DNA of 36,495 bases from Aureimonas sp. AU12 (GTDB lineage Bacteria; Pseudomonadota; Alphaproteobacteria; Rhizobiales; Rhizobiaceae), in assembly GCF_001463705.1 (NCBI RefSeq), contig NZ_BBWH01000049.1, forward strand, positions 1-36,495, in the 5' to 3' direction. Shown here one piece after another: positions 16,902 through 24,264 of this stretch (position 1 is the stretch's first letter; each line of letters opens with the position of its first letter). The notes beneath the pieces are model-generated. The model was not told the DNA's origin, made no database searches, and worked only from the letters and a program-made list of their open reading frames with translations. The position numbers and the translations under genes are program-made.

Positions 16902-17849
16902 TCATGCCGGCGCGCCCACCGGGCTGTTCAGCGCGGTCGCAGGTCGCCGGCCGGACAGCGCCTGGATGACGTTTCGGGCGGCGCCCAGCGCGACCCGCTC
17001 CAGCGCCTCGCCGGTCGTGCCGCCAAGATGCGGCGTGAAGATCACGCGATCGCTGCGCCCGAGTGGACCGCCCGGCGCACCCGGCGAATAGACGTCGAGG
17101 CCCGCCGCCGAGACGCGCCCGGTCTCCAGGGCGTCAAATAGCGCGGCCTCGTCCACCAGCCCGGCCCGCGCCGTGTTGATCAGGATCGCGCCGGGCTTCG
17201 TGTGGCCCAGCGCCCGCGCATCGATCAGATGCCGGGTTTCCGGCCGAAGCGGCGTGTGCAGCGAGATGAGATCGGCCTGCCGCAGGCCGTCTTCGAGGCT
17301 TGCGCAGCGCTCGAAGCCGTCGAGGTCGGCCGCACGCGGCGAATGCACGAGGACGCGCATGCCGAGCGCCGCCCGCAGCATGTCGCCGAGACCGCGCCCG
17401 GTCGCGCCCCAGCCGACGATCAGCGCAACCTTGCCCGACAGTTCCACGAAACGCGCCCGCTCGCGAAAGCCGCGCACGCCCGCACGCTCGGCGCGGTCCG
17501 CCGCGGGAATGAGCCGCGCCGCGGCCAGCGCGAGGCCGAGCGCCAGTTCGGAGACCGAGCGCGCGTTGGCGCCCGGCGTGTTGCAGACGAGGATGCCCCT
17601 TTCGCTCGCAGCGTCCTTGTCCACCGCGTCGTGGCCGGTGCCGTGAACGACGACGACCCTCAGCCGGTCGCCCGCCTCGATCGCACGGGCCGAGAAACCC
17701 GCATCGCGCGTGATCGCGGCGTCGCAGCCGGTCACGTGGCGCGCCACGGTCTCCATGTCGGACGCCGGGCAGAGGACGGGCTCGATGCCGTTGTCGCGCA
17801 GCAGCGACAGGCCGGTCTCGTGCACGGGCTGGACGATCAGGCATTTCAT
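16902..17849 (-). CDS. D-isomer 2-hydroxyacid dehydrogenase family protein, catalytic Glu absent
   Basis: NAD(P)-dependent dehydrogenase of 315 residues, normal for the family. The nucleotide-binding motif is GWGATG at 146-151. Of the catalytic triad, Arg228 (NTARAGLVDE) and His274 (TPHLGGTT) are present. The usual Glu of DVFxxEP is not: the segment reads LDVYSPGAPGG, with Gly at the expected place (about 257). Either another acid substitutes or the activity is changed. The family reduces 2-oxo acids to D-2-hydroxy acids or oxidises 3-phosphoglycerate. GAGGAG lies 5 nt before the ATG. The start overlaps the stop of the upstream GntR gene by 4 bases, so they are coupled. It could act on the 2-oxo acid made by the D-amino acid transaminase of this cluster. 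Confidence 0.9.
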   Translation of the reverse strand: MKCLIVQPVHETGLSLLRDNGIEPVLCPASDMETVARHVTGCDAAITRDAGFSARAIEAGDRLRVVVVHGTGHDAVDKDAASERGILVCNTPGANARSVSELALGLALAAARLIPAADRAERAGVRGFRERARFVELSGKVALIVGWGATGRGLGDMLRAALGMRVLVHSPRAADLDGFERCASLEDGLRQADLISLHTPLRPETRHLIDARALGHTKPGAILINTARAGLVDEAALFDALETGRVSAAGLDVYSPGAPGGPLGRSDRVIFTPHLGGTTGEALERVALGAARNVIQALSGRRPATALNSPVGAPA

Positions 17850-18496
17850 GTGCGCGCTCCTCGGGACCCAGGGGCCTTGTCCAGCCGTTGCAGGATGGCG
17901 TCGCGGGCATGGTCGATATGGGTGGCCATGAGCCGACCCGACCCGTCGGCGTCCCTCGCCCGCAGCGCCGCCAGCAGGCCGAGATGCTCCTCGCAGCTGA
18001 GACGGAACCGCTCGGGCACCTGGCTGTGGTCGAACATGCAGGTGCGTCGGCGCAGGTCCGCAACCGTCGCCACCAGGGTCCGGCTGCCCGCCGACCGGCT
18101 GATGGCGTGGTGAAGATCGTCGTCCACCCGGCTCTGCTCGTCGCCCTCGCCCGGCCCCTCGTCGAGAAGACGCCGGACGCGTGCCTCCAACGCGTCGAGC
18201 ACCGCGGGCGCCAGGGACACGGCCTGCCGCGCGCAATGGGCCTCCAGCACCGAGCGCAGGAAGAAGATCTCCTCCACCTGCCCCCGCGTCAGGCGCCGCA
18301 CTCTCAGGAAGCGACCCTCCTGCGCGGCCAGTCCCTCGGCCTCGATGCGCTTGATGGCCTCGCGCACCGGCGTCCTCGACATGGACAAGGCGTCGCCGAG
18401 CTTGGCCTCCTGCAGCGTGTCGCCCGGCGCGAGCGCGCCGGACAGGATCATGTCGAGGATCTTCCCGTAAGCCTGTTTGGCCAGCGGCTGGCTCAT
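17846..18496 (-). CDS. GntR family transcriptional regulator, FCD subfamily (second of two)
   Basis: Regulator of 216 residues. The N-terminal winged helix is about 5-70 (KILDMILSGALAPGDTLQEA, LSMSRTPVREAIKRIEAEG). The FCD domain is about 78-205, with the metal-binding acid and histidines in DDDLHHAIS, EEHLGLL and THIDHARD. GGAG lies 7 nt before the ATG. The gene overlaps pxpC upstream by 4 bases and the dehydrogenase downstream by 4 bases, so it is embedded in a translationally coupled operon. It is clearly divergent in sequence from the other GntR in this operon, so the pair is probably not a recent duplication. Likely effectors are carboxylates such as 5-oxoproline. Confidence 0.92.
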   Translation of the reverse strand: MSQPLAKQAYGKILDMILSGALAPGDTLQEAKLGDALSMSRTPVREAIKRIEAEGLAAQEGRFLRVRRLTRGQVEEIFFLRSVLEAHCARQAVSLAPAVLDALEARVRRLLDEGPGEGDEQSRVDDDLHHAISRSAGSRTLVATVADLRRRTCMFDHSQVPERFRLSCEEHLGLLAALRARDADGSGRLMATHIDHARDAILQRLDKAPGSRGART

Positions 18497-19461
18497 CGCG
18501 CCGCTCCTCTCGAGCGAACCCGCCGCTTCTCGCGAAGGTCGGCGAGACACAGGTCCAAGGCGGTGCGCTCCGCGATCAGCGCCTCCTCGGCCTCGGCCTG
18601 CGGGACGGCGGCGAAGCGAATGCTCCGCCCGGTCGGCAGTTGCGCCAGCTTCGGCAGGTCGGCCGAGGCGAGGGTCGCGATCTTCGGGTAGCCGCCGGTC
18701 GTCTGCCGCTCGGCCATCAGCACCAGGGGGCGCCCGGAGGCGGGCACCTGGATCGATCCGGCGCAGGTGCCGTCCGACAGGATGTCGTGCCCGTGCTCGG
18801 CAACGAGCGCGGGTCCGTCGAGCACCTGGGCCATGCGGTCGCGCGCGCTCGACAGCGTGAAGCTCGACGAGAAAAAGAGGCGCAGGACGTCCGCCGAGAA
18901 GCGATCGTCCTGCGGCCCCGCGACGACGCGCAGGGTCTGCACGGGCCGCTGGCTCAGCGGCTGGCGCAGCGCAAAGAGCGGCGCGGGCGAGGCAGACCCA
19001 AGCGGCAGCCTGTCTCGCGTCTGGAGCCGGCGCCCCTCGTGCCCGCCGATGCCGCTGCGCAGGTGCGTGGAGCGCGACCCCATGACGGGCGGAACGTCGA
19101 TGCCGCCCGCGAACGCGAGATAGCCCCAGACGCAGCCGCGCAGCGCGCCGATCGTCAGCGCCTGGCCGGGCAGGAGGTCGTGGCTCTCCCAAGGATGAAG
19201 CCGCTCTTCCCCCCGCCGGATGTCGATATCGCCGCCCGTCACCGCGAAGCGCACCGGCGCGCCGACCTCGAACCGCCCGCCGACGGCGGCGAATTCCAGT
19301 CCGGCGGCTTCGGGCGCGTTGCCGACGAGGGCGTTGGCGATGCGAAAGCTCGGCGCATCCATCGGGCCGGAGCCCGAGACCCCCGCATGAAGCCAGCCCT
19401 TGCGGCCGAGATCCTGGACGGACGCCATCGGCCCGATCTGAAGGATGTCGAGAGCGTTCAT
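18493..19461 (-). CDS. pxpC: 5-oxoprolinase subunit C (biotin-dependent carboxyltransferase-like, KipA family)
   Basis: Subunit of the prokaryotic ATP-dependent 5-oxoprolinase PxpABC, which opens pyroglutamate to glutamate in the cytoplasm. The protein has 322 residues, the usual size. Family motifs visible are MASVQDLGRKGWLHAGV near 12, SGPMDAPSFRIANALVGN near 31, GLEFAAVGG, YLAFAGGIDVPPVMGSRST near 114 and ERQTTGGYPKIATLASADL near 250. The ATG overlaps the pxpB stop by 4 bases (ATGA), indicating coupled synthesis of a PxpB-PxpC complex. Isolated KipA homologues also occur as urea-carboxylase-like proteins, but with pxpB and pxpA next to it the 5-oxoprolinase role is the best reading. Confidence 0.93.
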   Translation of the reverse strand: MNALDILQIGPMASVQDLGRKGWLHAGVSGSGPMDAPSFRIANALVGNAPEAAGLEFAAVGGRFEVGAPVRFAVTGGDIDIRRGEERLHPWESHDLLPGQALTIGALRGCVWGYLAFAGGIDVPPVMGSRSTHLRSGIGGHEGRRLQTRDRLPLGSASPAPLFALRQPLSQRPVQTLRVVAGPQDDRFSADVLRLFFSSSFTLSSARDRMAQVLDGPALVAEHGHDILSDGTCAGSIQVPASGRPLVLMAERQTTGGYPKIATLASADLPKLAQLPTGRSIRFAAVPQAEAEEALIAERTALDLCLADLREKRRVRSRGAAR

Positions 19462-20168
19462 GCGCTGGGGCTCCCGGTCATCCCGTTCCGCTCCAACGCT
19501 TCGGCCTCATCCGCATCGACGGGGCGGAAGCGGATGCGATCGCCGGCTCGAAAGAGGCAGGGGTCGGCGCGCGCGGGATCGAAGAGCCGCAGCGGCGTGC
19601 GGCCGATGAAGCGCCAGCCGCTCGGACCCGCCACGGAGTTGACGCTGGCCTGGCGCCCGCCGATGCCGATCGCGCCGGCCTCGACCCGCTGGCGCGGCAC
19701 CGCGAGGCGGGGCGTGTGCAGGCGCTCCGGCAGGCCGCCGAGATAGGCGAAGCCGGGTGCGAAGCCGATCATGTAGACGCGGTAGTCCGCCCCCGAATGC
19801 AGCGCGATCAGCTCGTCTGGCGTCATGCCCTTCATGGCAGAGAGATCGTCGAGATCGAGCCCGGCCGCGCCGCCATAGATCACCGGCACCTCGAAATGCC
19901 GGGCAATGCCGGCCGCAGGCGCAAGGTCGTCGAGCCGGCGCGCCAGGAGCCCGGCCAGATCCGCGCCGCGCCGCATGCTCGGATCGTAGTGGACCAGAAG
20001 CGCGCGGTAGGTCGGCACGACCTCCTCCACGCCCGCGATCGGATCGAGGGTCAGCGCCTCGGCCAGCGCGATGACGCGCGCATTGACGGCCTCGTCCAGA
20101 GCGTCTGACAGTTCCACCGACAGGGCACTGTCGCCGCAGGCCAGGATGCGTGGAAACCCGTTGGCCAT
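19458..20168 (-). CDS. pxpB: 5-oxoprolinase subunit B (KipI family)
   Basis: A 236-residue partner of PxpC. The N-terminal part carries CGDSALSVELSD near 11 and YRALLVHYDP near 54. The C-terminal domain has MIGFAPGFAYLGGLP near 140, PRQRVEAGAIGIGGRQAS near 163 and GPSGWRFIGRTPLRLFDP near 188, all typical of PxpB/KipI. Start is the ATG at 20168; a GAGGA lies 13 nt upstream, slightly far. It is the first gene of the minus-strand operon pxpB-pxpC-gntR-dehydrogenase-gntR-DoeA-like-VOC. A candidate promoter with the GTATAC operator lies about 70 bases upstream. pxpA is divergent, which is unusual for this complex because the three genes are often co-directional. Confidence 0.93.
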   Translation of the reverse strand: MANGFPRILACGDSALSVELSDALDEAVNARVIALAEALTLDPIAGVEEVVPTYRALLVHYDPSMRRGADLAGLLARRLDDLAPAAGIARHFEVPVIYGGAAGLDLDDLSAMKGMTPDELIALHSGADYRVYMIGFAPGFAYLGGLPERLHTPRLAVPRQRVEAGAIGIGGRQASVNSVAGPSGWRFIGRTPLRLFDPARADPCLFRAGDRIRFRPVDADEAEALERNGMTGSPSA

Positions 20169-20235
20169 GCCGCTTGCGTCGTCCTCGTGATTGCCAAGAG
20201 CCGCCCGTCGCGGGCCGCCATCCCCTTGCCCTTTC

Positions 20236-20263
20236 AGTATACCAATCGTATGTCGGAAACAAG
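20236..20263 (-). promoter_or_regulatory. Candidate promoter of the pxpBC operon
   Basis: On the minus strand a good -10 box TATACT (20236-20241) is preceded by CTTGTT at 16 nt (20258-20263) or TTGTTT at 15 nt. The -10 box is part of the GTATAC palindrome, so a regulator bound there would exclude RNA polymerase. The transcript would start about 60 bases before the pxpB ATG. Confidence 0.45.
20237..20244. promoter_or_regulatory. Candidate GntR/FCD operator GTATACCA (second copy)
   Basis: The octamer equals that at 12995-13002 in the promoter region of the ABC operon. Here it overlaps the -10 box of the pxpBC promoter and lies in the pxpB-pxpA divergent region. Binding by one or both of the FCD regulators of this cluster is inferred. 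Confidence 0.5.
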
Positions 20264-20315
20264 GATGCAGCGCGCCCAGGCTTCGAGCGCGGGACCGGAA
20301 CGGCGGGGACCGAAG

Positions 20316-21089
20316 ATGCGGACCATCGATCTCAATTGCGACATGGGCGAGGGCTTCGGCCCTTGGACGATGGGCGACGACGAGGCGATGCTCGGCCTCG
20401 TGACCAGCGCCAACGTCGCCTGCGGCTTCCATGCGGGCGACCCCTCGGTGATGCGCCGCACGATTCTCTCGGCCAAGGCGCGGGGCGTCTGCGTCGGCGC
20501 CCATCCCTCCTTCATGGATCTCTACGGCTTCGGGCGCCGCCGCATCACGGGCGATCGGCCGGAGGATCTCGAGGCGCAGATCGTCTACCAGATCGCGGCC
20601 ATGCAGGGCATGGCGGCGGCCCTCTCCTGGCCGATGACGCATGTGAAGACGCACGGCGCCCTCGGCAACATGGCCGCCGAGGATGCGGATCTCGCCGCCC
20701 TCTGCGTGCGCGCGATCCGATCGGTCGATCCCACCCTCGTCTTCGTCACGCTGCCCTATTCGCGCACCATGGAGGCGGCGGAAAAGGCCGGGCTTCGCAC
20801 CGCCTGCGAGGTCTATGCCGACCGGGCCTATGACGACGACGGCATGCTCCTCTCCCGCCAGTGGGAGGGCGCGGTGATCCACGAGATCGCGCGCAGCGTC
20901 GATCAGGTCCTGTCCATGGTCGAGGGCGGTGTCATCCCGACGATCGGCGGCCGGCGCCTTCCCGTCGCGCCCGATACGGTCTGCATTCACGGCGATACGC
21001 CGGGCGCGGTGGAGACCGCGGGCGCGCTGCGCGCGGCTCTCACCGCCCAAGGCCTGCACTTCGCGCCCTTCGCGGCCCCGCGCGCCTGA
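20316..21089 (+). CDS. pxpA: 5-oxoprolinase subunit A (LamB/YcsF family)
   Basis: A 257-residue subunit of the ATP-dependent 5-oxoprolinase. Diagnostic motifs are all present: IDLNCDMGEGFG at 4-15, TSANVACGFHAGD near 30-42, VGAHPSFMD near 60-68, THVKTHGALGN near 107-117 and CIHGDTPGAVE near 226. The start is the ATG at 20316, with GGGGA at 20305-20309, 6 nt upstream; the frame is open further upstream but without family resemblance. It is transcribed divergently from pxpB and is followed after 41 bases by the transaminase gene, probably in the same transcript. Together PxpABC would convert 5-oxoproline (or a related lactam) to glutamate at the cost of ATP. Confidence 0.95.
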   Translation: MRTIDLNCDMGEGFGPWTMGDDEAMLGLVTSANVACGFHAGDPSVMRRTILSAKARGVCVGAHPSFMDLYGFGRRRITGDRPEDLEAQIVYQIAAMQGMAAALSWPMTHVKTHGALGNMAAEDADLAALCVRAIRSVDPTLVFVTLPYSRTMEAAEKAGLRTACEVYADRAYDDDGMLLSRQWEGAVIHEIARSVDQVLSMVEGGVIPTIGGRRLPVAPDTVCIHGDTPGAVETAGALRAALTAQGLHFAPFAAPRA

Positions 21090-21130
21090 CGCAAGGCGCC
21101 CTCCCCTCTCCCTCCCACGGATAAAACCTC

Positions 21131-21985
21131 ATGACGCGCACGGTCTATCTCAACGGCGACTGGCTTCTGGAGACCGAGGCCAAGGTCTCCATCTTCGACC
21201 GCGGCTTTCTCTTCGCCGATGCGATCTACGAGGTGACGGCCGTGATCGGCGGCCGGCTGATCGACTATCCCGGCCACGGCGCACGGCTGCGCCGTTCGCT
21301 CGACGAACTCGCCATTCCCTGCCCCCTGTCCGAGGAGGCGCTTCTCGCTGCCCATCGCGAGATCGTCCGGCGCAACGGGCTGGACGAGGGGCTGATCTAC
21401 CTCCAGATCTCGCGCGGGACCGCGGACCGGGACTTCGCCTATCCGAAGGAAGCCGAGCCGACGCTCGTGATGTTCACGCAGGCCAAGCCCGTCCTCGACA
21501 ATCCGCGAACGGCGACGGGAATCACCGTCGCCACCCTGCCCGACTGGCGCTGGGAGCGCCGCGACATCAAGACCGTCCAGCTCCTCTACCCCTCCATGGC
21601 CAAGATGGAAGCGATGCAGCGTGGTGCGGACGACGCCTGGCTGGTGGAGGACGGCTACGTGACGGAGGGAAGCGCGGCGTCCGCCCATATCGTCACGCAC
21701 GAGGGCGTCCTCGTCACGCGGCCGCTCTCGCACGCGATCCTGCACGGGATCACCCGCGCCAACATCCTCGACCTCGCCCGCGCGGACGCGATCGCGGTGG
21801 ACGAGCGCCCCTTCACCGTCGAGGAGGCCAAGGGGGCGGCCGAAGCCTTCATCACCTCGGCCACCAACTTCGCCATGCCCGTCGTCTCGATCGACGGCAC
21901 GCCGATCGGCACCGGTCGCCCCGGACCGATCGCCGCTCGGTTGCGAACGCTTTACATCGAGGACCGGCTGGCGACCGCGCTCTGA
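21131..21985 (+). CDS. D-amino acid transaminase (class IV PLP aminotransferase)
   Basis: A 284-residue fold-type IV aminotransferase. The start region YLNGDWLLETEAKVSIFDRGFLF and the Arg-rich PGHGARLRRSL are typical of D-amino acid transaminases. The PLP Lys is Lys147 (RRDIKTVQLLY), Glu179 in YVTEGSAAS should contact the pyridine nitrogen, and HGITRANIL (205-213) binds the phosphate. It exchanges amino groups between D-amino acids and 2-oxoglutarate, making 2-oxo acids and D-Glu. Branched-chain transaminase or aminodeoxychorismate lyase are less likely on motif grounds. It lies 41 bases after pxpA on the same strand, only a weak GGA precedes the ATG. In this cluster it could supply a 2-oxo acid for the dehydrogenase. 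Confidence 0.92.
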   Translation: MTRTVYLNGDWLLETEAKVSIFDRGFLFADAIYEVTAVIGGRLIDYPGHGARLRRSLDELAIPCPLSEEALLAAHREIVRRNGLDEGLIYLQISRGTADRDFAYPKEAEPTLVMFTQAKPVLDNPRTATGITVATLPDWRWERRDIKTVQLLYPSMAKMEAMQRGADDAWLVEDGYVTEGSAASAHIVTHEGVLVTRPLSHAILHGITRANILDLARADAIAVDERPFTVEEAKGAAEAFITSATNFAMPVVSIDGTPIGTGRPGPIAARLRTLYIEDRLATAL

Positions 21986-22153
21986 TCGCAGCGCTGGCCT
22001 TCATGAAGGGGTCGATTGCCAACAGCCTGCCTTGAACGAGGGTGTGCAGAAACCCAACGTCCTTTTCGTCATCTGGAAACCGGCAACTCGGCCGCTCGCC
22101 TCTTGGGCGATTCCGCGGCCATGGGATGCCCGGCGGCGAGGCTGAACGGCTTT

Positions 22154-22498
22154 TCAACGGAGTCGCTGAGCGACACGCTCGATGACCGTTGATCGGTTGT
22201 CCGTCGAGAGTTCGAATTCGAGCCCGTCAGCGAGGCATTCGAAGGTGCTGTCCTTGAAAAGGAAGACGAAATGTCGGGCGGGCGACCTCGGGCGGTCGGG
22301 AAACCCGATCAGGTTCAGGCGCTGGAGCTCGCTGTCCCAGCTCGAGTTGAGGATCTCGACCATATCTCCGACGGCCGCCAATTTTCTGAGGCGAGCGATG
22401 GAGGCTCGAGGCTCATCATTCGGGTAGCCGAAATGTGTCGCCGAACAGAGATCGAACGTACAGATGGCCAGGAAGTCCTCAGCCTTCCGCGTCACCAC
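22154..22498 (-). CDS. Hypothetical protein, 114 residues
   Basis: I do not recognise the family, but the sequence looks like a real soluble protein. It has balanced composition, alternating hydrophobic pattern and a well-formed C-terminal half (HFVFLFKDSTFECLADGLEF). The N-terminal part has KAEDFLAICTFDLCSATHFG, with Cys residues near 13 and 18. Start is taken as the GTG at 22498, because GGAGG at 22505-22509 lies 6 nt upstream (9 nt from the next GTG). The frame continues open for 39 codons to an ATG at 22615, but that part is Arg/Pro-rich and has no ribosome site. Its base composition is less GC-rich than the neighbours, a possible sign of transfer. It stands alone between two catabolic clusters. 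Confidence 0.6.
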   Translation of the reverse strand: MVTRKAEDFLAICTFDLCSATHFGYPNDEPRASIARLRKLAAVGDMVEILNSSWDSELQRLNLIGFPDRPRSPARHFVFLFKDSTFECLADGLEFELSTDNRSTVIERVAQRLR

Positions 22499-22562
22499 GG
22501 GCCGCCTCCAAGCTCGAAGACCCCCCTCGGGCCTGGGTCCATATTCTGCGGGCCTCCACGCA

Positions 22563-22673
22563 TTAAAAATCAGATGCGCTGAGTTCATCCTGAAGGAGGA
22601 CAGCGGATGAAGCATTGCCGTTGGGCAAGAAGTCGAGATCCAGGTTCCGGATGGTTTCAGAAGCTTGCGTCAT
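22563..22673 (-). CDS. Possible small protein of 36 residues
   Basis: A short frame starting MTQASETIRNLDLDF and ending LQDELSASDF lies 64 bases upstream of the hypothetical gene at 22154-22498 on the same strand. Composition is protein-like and less GC-rich than the surroundings. The nearest ribosome-site-like GAGGGA is about 14 nt before the ATG, which is long. On the opposite strand a GGAGG at about 22595 precedes a 26-codon frame (22607-22687), so either, both or neither may be translated. No family known to me. Confidence 0.2.
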   Translation of the reverse strand: MTQASETIRNLDLDFLPNGNASSAVLLQDELSASDF

Positions 22674-23134
22674 CGGGTTTGGAATGATCCCTCTTCTCGT
22701 CAGGCCGCATGGTCGGCTAGGGCTCGACCCGAGGAAGCGTAAAGTCGGACCCAAAGGCCGATCGTGAAGGCTTCAACCCCGATAGGCGGATCTGCGGAAC
22801 AGGCCGTTCCCGGTTCCAGTTAGCCGTCGATCGATGATTTTACGCTGCGATACAGGTGGGTTCACGATCACACCACTTGGAAGCCATTTCTATGAACTGG
22901 CGGACGTTCAGTGAGGCGACGTCTTGGCGGGTTCCAAGAGCGGGTGAACCGAACGCCTTGGCCCCGAGACGGTCCCGTCGGGATCGACCCCGCCGGCAAC
23001 GACATCCGCCGCGAGATCGATACGGACGACATTGCGCTTGGTGCGGCATTCACGGGCTCGGGAGCGGGTTGGGATCGCCGTCGTCCAACGGGTCGAGGAC
23101 CGTGCATCGGCGTCTGACACACCACGTCTGAAGC
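22674..23134. other. Intergenic stretch, possibly a decayed gene
   Basis: No full gene is supported. On the minus strand the frame ending at 22840 closes with a protein-like tail, NVRQFIEMASKWCDREPTC, but upstream of about 22930 this frame turns into Arg-rich noise and no start or family is seen. This is consistent with the 3' end of a gene broken by frameshifts. Nothing else was found in the interval. Confidence 0.3.
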
Positions 23135-24097
23135 CTATGCCAGCTCGTTCGCCAACGCCTCCGAGCATGTCTGCGACACGGAGTTCCACCCCTGGCGGAC
23201 GATGGTGCCGATCGCGTTGACGAGGAGGCGCGCGGCGGTCAGGGCCGACAGACCGTCGATGTCGGCGGGCGGATAGAGTTCGACGAGGGCGAAGCCTGCG
23301 ATGTCCGCGCGTCGGCCGAGGCCCGCGATCAGTTGGATCGTCTGCAGGTAGGTCAGGCCGCCGGGCGTGCGCGCCGCGACGCCCGGCATGACACCGGGGT
23401 CGAGGCCGTCGCAGTCGAGGCTGACGACGACCCGCGCGCCCTCCGGAACGTGGCGCAGGGCGGCTTCGACGCCTTCCGCGTGAAGCTCGCAGGCGGTGAC
23501 GACGCGGCTTCCATAGCGGCGCATCGCCGCGATCTCGGCGACGCCCGCACTGCCGACACCGCGCATGCCGACCTGCACGATACCCGCGACATGCGCCATC
23601 TCGCTCGCGCGGCGCATCGCGCTCGAATAGCCGTGGCGTTCGCCCGCCACCTCGTCACGCCAGTCGACATGGGCATCGATCTGCAGGACCCAGACCGGCC
23701 CGTGATCCGCAAAGCCGGCGAGGAAGGGAATGGGGACGGAATCGTCGCCGCCGAGGAGGATCGGCACCGCCGGCAGCGCCAGGATCTCCCGCGTCCTCGC
23801 CGCGATCCGGGCCCGGTTTCCGGCGCCGTCGTGCGGGGCGGTCGGCAGGTCGCCGTCATCGATGCAGGAGACCGGCCCGCCATCGAACAGCGGCCCGCCA
23901 AGATCGAAATCCCAATGCTCGACGAGGGCGGCATCGTCCTGGCTCGCGACTCGAATGGCGTTCGCGGCCAAGGCATAGCCGCCACTGTCCTGGCCGGGAT
24001 AGGTGCTGCCATGGCCGGCCCCGAAGATGACCGCGCGCGGCGTCCGATGGTCGGCAAGCCGATCGGGAAGACCAAGAAACCGGGGCGCTGTCGTCAT
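23135..24097 (-). CDS. Ureohydrolase (agmatinase/arginase family) with GGDDS motif
   Basis: A 320-residue manganese-dependent ureohydrolase, which cleaves a guanidino group to urea plus an amine. Features: FGAGHGSTYPGQDSGG near 25-40, GGDDS at 116-120, QIDAHVDWRDE at 139-149 (Asp141, His143, Asp145) and SLDCDGLDPGVMPG at 226-239 (Asp228, Asp230). In most agmatinases and arginases the first motif is GGDHS, where His binds Mn; here Asp119 takes its place, so substrate and metal use may differ. AGGA lies 10 nt before the ATG at 24097; the frame is open upstream but not family-like. It is 167 bases downstream of the CUT2 ATPase gene on the same strand and might be its last operon member or a separate unit. 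Confidence 0.88.
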   Translation of the reverse strand: MTTAPRFLGLPDRLADHRTPRAVIFGAGHGSTYPGQDSGGYALAANAIRVASQDDAALVEHWDFDLGGPLFDGGPVSCIDDGDLPTAPHDGAGNRARIAARTREILALPAVPILLGGDDSVPIPFLAGFADHGPVWVLQIDAHVDWRDEVAGERHGYSSAMRRASEMAHVAGIVQVGMRGVGSAGVAEIAAMRRYGSRVVTACELHAEGVEAALRHVPEGARVVVSLDCDGLDPGVMPGVAARTPGGLTYLQTIQLIAGLGRRADIAGFALVELYPPADIDGLSALTAARLLVNAIGTIVRQGWNSVSQTCSEALANELA

Positions 24098-24264
24098 GGG
24101 GTGGTGGTCCTGTCGACGGCTCGGCCAGGATGACGTTGCGTATCGAGTACCTTGGCAAGGCGGCTCGAACCGGATCGCGACACGACATCTCGACGATGAC
24201 ATCGACGGCGGTCAAGGGCCATCGGCTCGCCAAGGTCGAGAGGGGCGGCCGATGGCCTTCGCGC

